Shown here: positions 4,487 to 7,620 of the stretch, piece after piece
Numbering within the stretch: the stretch's first letter is position 1
How the letters are laid out: every line of letters begins with the position of its first letter
Assembly (NCBI GenBank): GCA_945876665.1
Contig: CAMCPC010000054.1
Span: forward strand, 1 to 7,620
Length of the DNA: 7,620 nt
Reading direction: 5' to 3'
From: an uncultured Oscillospiraceae bacterium
Lineage (GTDB): Bacteria; Bacillota; Clostridia; UBA1381
Program-made: the position numbers and the translations under genes
The notes under the pieces: model-generated
The model's input: only the letters and a program-made list of their open reading frames with translations
Databases searched by the model: none
What the model was told of the DNA's origin: nothing

Positions 4487-6172
4487 ATGTACGATAAAGA
4501 ATATTTTGCAGAACAGCTTAAAAATATACTTGAACCGATAGAAAGGTTTTATAATGGCTCAAAGGTACAGTTCGCGCAGCACAGTGCGTGGTATGAAAAT
4601 GCGTCTGCTGACATGGAGGCGTTTGCGCGTCCGTTATGGGGACTTGTGCCGCTGTGGGCAGGAGGAAAGAATGCAGAAAGCTTTGAAAAGCTTTATTTGT
4701 CGGGGCTTGCCGACGGAACGGACAGTGACAGCGAAGGGTATTGGGGCGAATGTCATGAAAGGGATCAGCGGTTTGTTGAGATGGCGTCAATCGCCTACGG
4801 ACTTATTTTTGCAAAGGACAAGCTGTGGGAGCCGCTTGCTGACAGGGCAAAGGATAACCTTGAAAAATGGCTTGGCTCAATAAATGCGCATGATGTGTGC
4901 GACAGCAACTGGATATTTTTCAGAGTGCTTGTGAACGTGGCAATGAAAAAGGTCGGCAGAAAATATGACGCGGTGCGTCTTGAAAAAGACCTGGCGCGTC
5001 TTGATGAATTTTACATTGGAAATGGCTGGTACAAGGACGGTATACACGGTCAGACGGACTACTATATTGCGTTTGCGTTCCATTTTTACGGACTTGTTTA
5101 TGCTGTTGCAATGGAGAACGAGGACAGCGAAAGAGCGCGGAAGTATAAGGAACGCGCGTCTGAATTTGCAAAGACCTTTATATACTGGTTTGACGAGGAC
5201 GGCGAGGCTTTGCCTTACGGACGCTCGCTGACCTACCGCTTTGCACAGACCGCTTTCTGGAGCGCCTGCGTTACGGCAGGAATCAGACCGTTTCCGATTG
5301 AGGTTATGAAAGGAATAATTGTTCGTAATTTGGAAAATTGGCTTAGTAAGGATATTTTTGACCATGCGTGTATTCTGACAGTAGGCTATGATTATCCGAA
5401 CTTGCTTATGGCGGAGCATTACAATGCACACGGCTCACCCTATTGGGGGCTTAAGGCATATATGTTTCTTATGCTCCCCGATAACCATGAATTCTGGAAA
5501 TGTGAAGCAGCGCCGATGCCATCCCTTAATGGTAAGAAGCTGATAAAGGAAGCGCAGATGCTTGTTTCAAGAAGAAACGGCAGAAGCGTGGCATATGTCG
5601 GCGGCAATAATACGTATTTCGACTGCGGACAGATAATACCAAAGTATCTGAAATTCGCCTACAGCGCGCATTTCGGATTTAATGTGATGAGGAGCAATAT
5701 AAGCCTTGCGGAGACTGCGCCCGACAGTATGCTTGTGTTTATGGTTGACGGTATTGTTATGGTGCGCCGTCACTTTACTTCCTGTGCGGTGAATGAGGAT
5801 AAGGTTGTTATTGAATGGTCGCCGTTTAAGGGGATTGAGGTTAAAACAACCGTTACTCCTACTGATTACGGGCATATGAGGGAGCATGAAATCACGTCCG
5901 ATATTGAATGTGAAGCATATGACGCGGGCTTTGCCGTTGCAAACCGTGACAGCGACAACTGTGTATCGGGCGGCGGAGAAACAGCCTTTGCAAGAAACAG
6001 CTTCCAGCAATGTGAGGTGCTGTCGGAAAGCGGCGGCGAGGGAATTGTTATCCCCGCGTCACCAAATACAAACCTGCGTTATCAGAAGACGCTTATCCCT
6101 GCAATGAAATATGAAATCCGACAGGGAAAGAATATAATTAGAACAATAGTAAAGGACGGAGGATTGGTATGA
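4487..6172 (+). CDS. DUF2264 family protein, probable carbohydrate-active (alpha/alpha)-toroid protein
   Basis: This 561-residue protein has the DUF2264 pattern throughout: ARPLWGLVPLWAGG (47-60), NWIFFRVLVN (141-150), GWYKDGIHGQTDYYIAFAFHFYG (180-202), YGRSLTYRFAQTAFW (244-258), SPYWGLKAYM (317-326), then a beta-rich C-terminal part from about 355. The rich Trp/Tyr/His helical first half suggests an (alpha/alpha) barrel like those of glycoside hydrolases and polysaccharide lyases. I recall that CAZy family GH154 (beta-glucuronidase) overlaps DUF2264, but that is memory and the catalytic residues are not assigned here. There is no signal peptide, so it should act in the cytoplasm on imported oligosaccharides. 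The ATG at 4487 follows GGAGGGG (4474-4480). An in-frame extension back to 4385 would cross the promoter and is rejected. Its stop overlaps the next start. Confidence 0.88.
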   Translation: MYDKEYFAEQLKNILEPIERFYNGSKVQFAQHSAWYENASADMEAFARPLWGLVPLWAGGKNAESFEKLYLSGLADGTDSDSEGYWGECHERDQRFVEMASIAYGLIFAKDKLWEPLADRAKDNLEKWLGSINAHDVCDSNWIFFRVLVNVAMKKVGRKYDAVRLEKDLARLDEFYIGNGWYKDGIHGQTDYYIAFAFHFYGLVYAVAMENEDSERARKYKERASEFAKTFIYWFDEDGEALPYGRSLTYRFAQTAFWSACVTAGIRPFPIEVMKGIIVRNLENWLSKDIFDHACILTVGYDYPNLLMAEHYNAHGSPYWGLKAYMFLMLPDNHEFWKCEAAPMPSLNGKKLIKEAQMLVSRRNGRSVAYVGGNNTYFDCGQIIPKYLKFAYSAHFGFNVMRSNISLAETAPDSMLVFMVDGIVMVRRHFTSCAVNEDKVVIEWSPFKGIEVKTTVTPTDYGHMREHEITSDIECEAYDAGFAVANRDSDNCVSGGGETAFARNSFQQCEVLSESGGEGIVIPASPNTNLRYQKTLIPAMKYEIRQGKNIIRTIVKDGGLV

Positions 6173-6342
6173 TACCCAAAGACCCTGCGATACTTTTGAG
6201 CTTTGTCAACACAAAGCTGCGTGATTTTTACGGCAGCCTTGATGAAATGTGTGACGATATGGAGCTTGACAGAAAGGAAATAGAGGATAAATTATCTTTG
6301 ATAGGATACAAATATAAAGAGGAACGTAATCAGTTTGTATAA
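6169..6342 (+). CDS. DUF4250 family small protein
   Basis: This 57-residue protein begins MIPKDPAILLSFVNTKLRDFY and continues SLDEMCDDMELDRKEIEDKLSLIGYKY with a final EERNQF. That layout is the DUF4250 signature, a small family common in Clostridia and of unknown function. Its middle (about 22-45) reads like a helix-turn-helix: SLDEMCDDMELDRKEIEDKL has the register of a small DNA-binding motif, but no DNA role is established. The ATG overlaps the upstream stop as ATGA (6169-6172), with GGAGG at 6158-6162, so translation is probably coupled to the DUF2264 gene. It ends 13 bases before the CYTH gene. It is cytoplasmic, with no hydrophobic segment. Confidence 0.9.
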   Translation: MIPKDPAILLSFVNTKLRDFYGSLDEMCDDMELDRKEIEDKLSLIGYKYKEERNQFV

Positions 6343-6355
6343 ACGGGAGAAGACT

Positions 6356-6922
6356 ATGACAGAAACAGAGATAAAAAGTATAATAGACGAGGAAACCTAC
6401 AAAAAGGTGAAAAAAACCTTTAATTGGGACAGCGTTAAGGAGCAGGTCAATAATTATTATACTGACAGAAACGGAGTGCTTGGCGAACACCGCATAATGG
6501 TGCGTGTAAGAGTTGTTGACGATATACCGAAAATTCAGGTAAAGCTCCATAAAAACGAAAATAGTCCTTTGCAGATTTGTGAGGAAAACGAATACGAAAT
6601 TGAGAATGTACCCGAGATAATTGACGCCGAAACGGCAAAGCGTATTACGGGTATGGAGGTCGGCGAGCTTTACAGAATGGGTTCTGCCGCAACGGTGCGT
6701 CATAGCTTCAAGCATAACGGTTCAGAGCTTTGCCTTGACAAGACCACATATTTTGATAACGTAGATTACGAGGTTGAGGTGGAATACGAGGAAAAGATGA
6801 GTGCGGATTTGCTTATGAAGCTGACCTCGCTTGGTATAGCGTTTAACAGGAAATGCGTAGGAAAATTTTCGCGTTTCCTTGCAGAATATGAGAAAGACAG
6901 ACAGGATAACAGTCGTGCCTGA
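6356..6922 (+). CDS. CYTH domain protein (triphosphate-tunnel family)
   Basis: This 188-residue protein belongs to the CYTH superfamily, whose beta-tunnel binds triphosphate groups. Members include class IV adenylate cyclases, thiamine triphosphatases and inorganic tripolyphosphatases. The N-terminal ExExK signature is E3-E5-K7. Alternating basic and acidic strand motifs follow: RIMVRVRVV (46-54), KIQVKLHK (59-66), EYEIE (79-83), VRHSF (114-118), ELCLDKTTYFDNVDYEVEVEYE (124-145), and a C-terminal KCVGKFSRFL (166-175), as in the YjbK-like Firmicutes branch. No CHAD domain is fused. The ATG at 6356 has GGGAGAAG four to five bases upstream; an in-frame ATG at 6335 lies inside the preceding gene and lacks a site. 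The substrate cannot be decided from sequence; tripolyphosphate or another nucleoside or organic triphosphate is likely. Confidence 0.88.
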   Translation: MTETEIKSIIDEETYKKVKKTFNWDSVKEQVNNYYTDRNGVLGEHRIMVRVRVVDDIPKIQVKLHKNENSPLQICEENEYEIENVPEIIDAETAKRITGMEVGELYRMGSAATVRHSFKHNGSELCLDKTTYFDNVDYEVEVEYEEKMSADLLMKLTSLGIAFNRKCVGKFSRFLAEYEKDRQDNSRA

Positions 6923-6950
6923 CGGCAAAGGGTTTCATGAGGAGAAGAAA

Positions 6951-7259
6951 ATGGACTATAAAAGAGTAAAGGAAGAAAATATCGCGGCGGCAGGCAGAGA
7001 AAGAAAGGTTACATTGCTTGCACTGCTGCTTGTGTGTATAATCGCGGTACAGTGTATAGTAATCGCGGTTATGTGGGTTTCAAATTATAAATACAAGGTG
7101 ATGTATGATGAGGCGCTTGAAACGCAGCTTCTTATGCAGCAGGAGATAAACTCACTGCGTGAAGAGAGCAGCGGCGCACCGGAAGATAATCAGAGCATCG
7201 GTGTGGATAATGCCGAAACGGATAACGACGGACAAGCGGAGAATGTGACGCAGGATTAA
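6951..7259 (+). CDS. Small single-pass membrane protein (hypothetical)
   Basis: This 102-residue protein is of no family I recognise. It has a basic N-terminal tail (K4, R5, K7, R16, R18, K19), a hydrophobic helix (about 20-44) containing two cysteines, then a short amphipathic stretch (about 47-70, ALETQLLMQQEINSLREE) that could be a coiled coil, and an acidic Asn/Asp/Glu-rich tail. The charge pattern predicts N-in, C-out. The ATG at 6951 follows GAGGAG (6939-6944). A longer frame starting at 6879 would overlap the CYTH gene without a ribosome binding site. It sits 28 bases after the CYTH stop and 21 bases before the phosphatase start, so it belongs to the same transcript. The layout resembles the small septum-type bitopic proteins, such as FtsL or DivIC, only in general shape. 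Confidence 0.75.
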   Translation: MDYKRVKEENIAAAGRERKVTLLALLLVCIIAVQCIVIAVMWVSNYKYKVMYDEALETQLLMQQEINSLREESSGAPEDNQSIGVDNAETDNDGQAENVTQD

Positions 7260-7280
7260 GGCAGGAAAGGTTAAGATTTT

Positions 7281-7620
7281 ATGAGAGCAGTATCACTGAG
7301 TAACAGAGGCGGGAGAAAAAACAACGAGGATTGCGTGGGTTATGCGCGCGCGGGCGAAATATGGTGCTTTGTGCTGTGCGACGGACTTGGCGGACAGCTT
7401 TGCGGCGAGGTCGCGTCAAAGCTTGTCTGCGACATGGTGCGCGGTGAGTTTGAAAGAAATCCCCAAATTTCGCGCTCAGCGTTGCGTGATTATCTGAAAA
7501 AGGCTGCTTTGGCAATATGCGCCGAGCGTGACGAGGACAGATATAATATGGCGTCAACTGTCGTGGCGCTGGTAACTGACGGCAGAAAAGCCGTGTGGGC
7601 GCACCTTGGTGACAGCCGTC
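7281..7620 (+). CDS. PP2C-type Ser/Thr protein phosphatase, N-terminal part (cut by window end)
   Basis: The first 113 residues of a PPM/PP2C family phosphatase, a metal-dependent enzyme that removes phosphate from Ser/Thr and usually opposes a Hanks-type kinase. Visible motifs in order are GGRKNNEDCVGY (10-21, with E16-D17), VLCDGLGGQLCGEVAS (31-46, with the metal ligands D34-G35), MASTVVALV (90-98) and AHLGDSR (107-113). All key N-terminal metal-site residues are present, so the enzyme is probably active. The ATG at 7281 follows GGAAAGG (7264-7270). The reading frame remains open at the window end; a typical bacterial PP2C has about 240-250 residues, so roughly half is missing. No signal peptide is seen, so it is cytosolic. 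Codons are more GC-rich (GCG, CGC, GGC) than in the ribosomal genes. Confidence 0.93.
   Translation, partial: MRAVSLSNRGGRKNNEDCVGYARAGEIWCFVLCDGLGGQLCGEVASKLVCDMVRGEFERNPQISRSALRDYLKKAALAICAERDEDRYNMASTVVALVTDGRKAVWAHLGDSR

Noticed and set aside
4877..5431. 184-codon minus-strand open frame inside the DUF2264 gene
   Set aside because: It lies fully antisense to a clear family member, lacks a ribosome binding site and promoter, and has no recognisable motifs.
6206..6715. 169-codon minus-strand hydrophobic open frame
   Set aside because: It is antisense to the DUF4250 and CYTH genes, both of which have family signatures. Its hydrophobic look comes from complementing Glu/Lys codons.

Overview
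The window looks like chromosomal DNA from an anaerobic Gram-positive of the class Clostridia, perhaps an Oscillospirales/Ruminococcus-type gut bacterium. This rests on strong AGGAGG-type ribosome binding sites, textbook sigma-A promoters with 17-bp spacers, a DUF4250 gene, the CXC/CXXC zinc form of L31, and a solitary BioY with a BirA-type operator. The taxon is inferred from gene content only. I see no mobile element, CRISPR array, tRNA or rRNA. The window is gene-dense, and the largest gene-free stretch is about 190 bases.

Left part (1-2062), minus strand: folC (folate polyglutamylation), then rpmE (L31), then rpsO (S15), closed by a hairpin terminator at 51-78. folC has a near-consensus promoter, and rpmE has its own promoter embedded in the folC tail. 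The rpsO leader could hold an S15-type autoregulatory fold.

Middle-left (2098-3784), plus strand: two tandem genes for single-pass membrane proteins that I do not recognise. They are paralogues. Each has one transmembrane helix, three degenerate repeats of about 38-40 residues, and a C-terminal tail built from TEAPAEEA units. The second also has a long acidic N-terminal region with three exact 13-residue repeats. This pair is the best candidate for something undescribed. A bidirectional terminator separates it from the convergent bioY.

Middle (3791-4461): bioY (biotin transporter S component) on the minus strand. Its -35 box lies inside a BirA-type dyad (9-15-9). The dyad also sits just upstream of the divergent promoter for the right-hand gene cluster.

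Right part (4487-7620), plus strand: a tightly packed run consisting of a DUF2264 protein ((alpha/alpha)-toroid, probably carbohydrate-related), a 57-residue DUF4250 protein missed by long-ORF calling, a CYTH-domain triphosphate-binding protein, a small single-pass membrane protein, and the start of a PP2C-type Ser/Thr phosphatase cut by the window end. Spacing and overlaps suggest one transcript. The phosphatase suggests that a Ser/Thr kinase signalling module may continue beyond the window.
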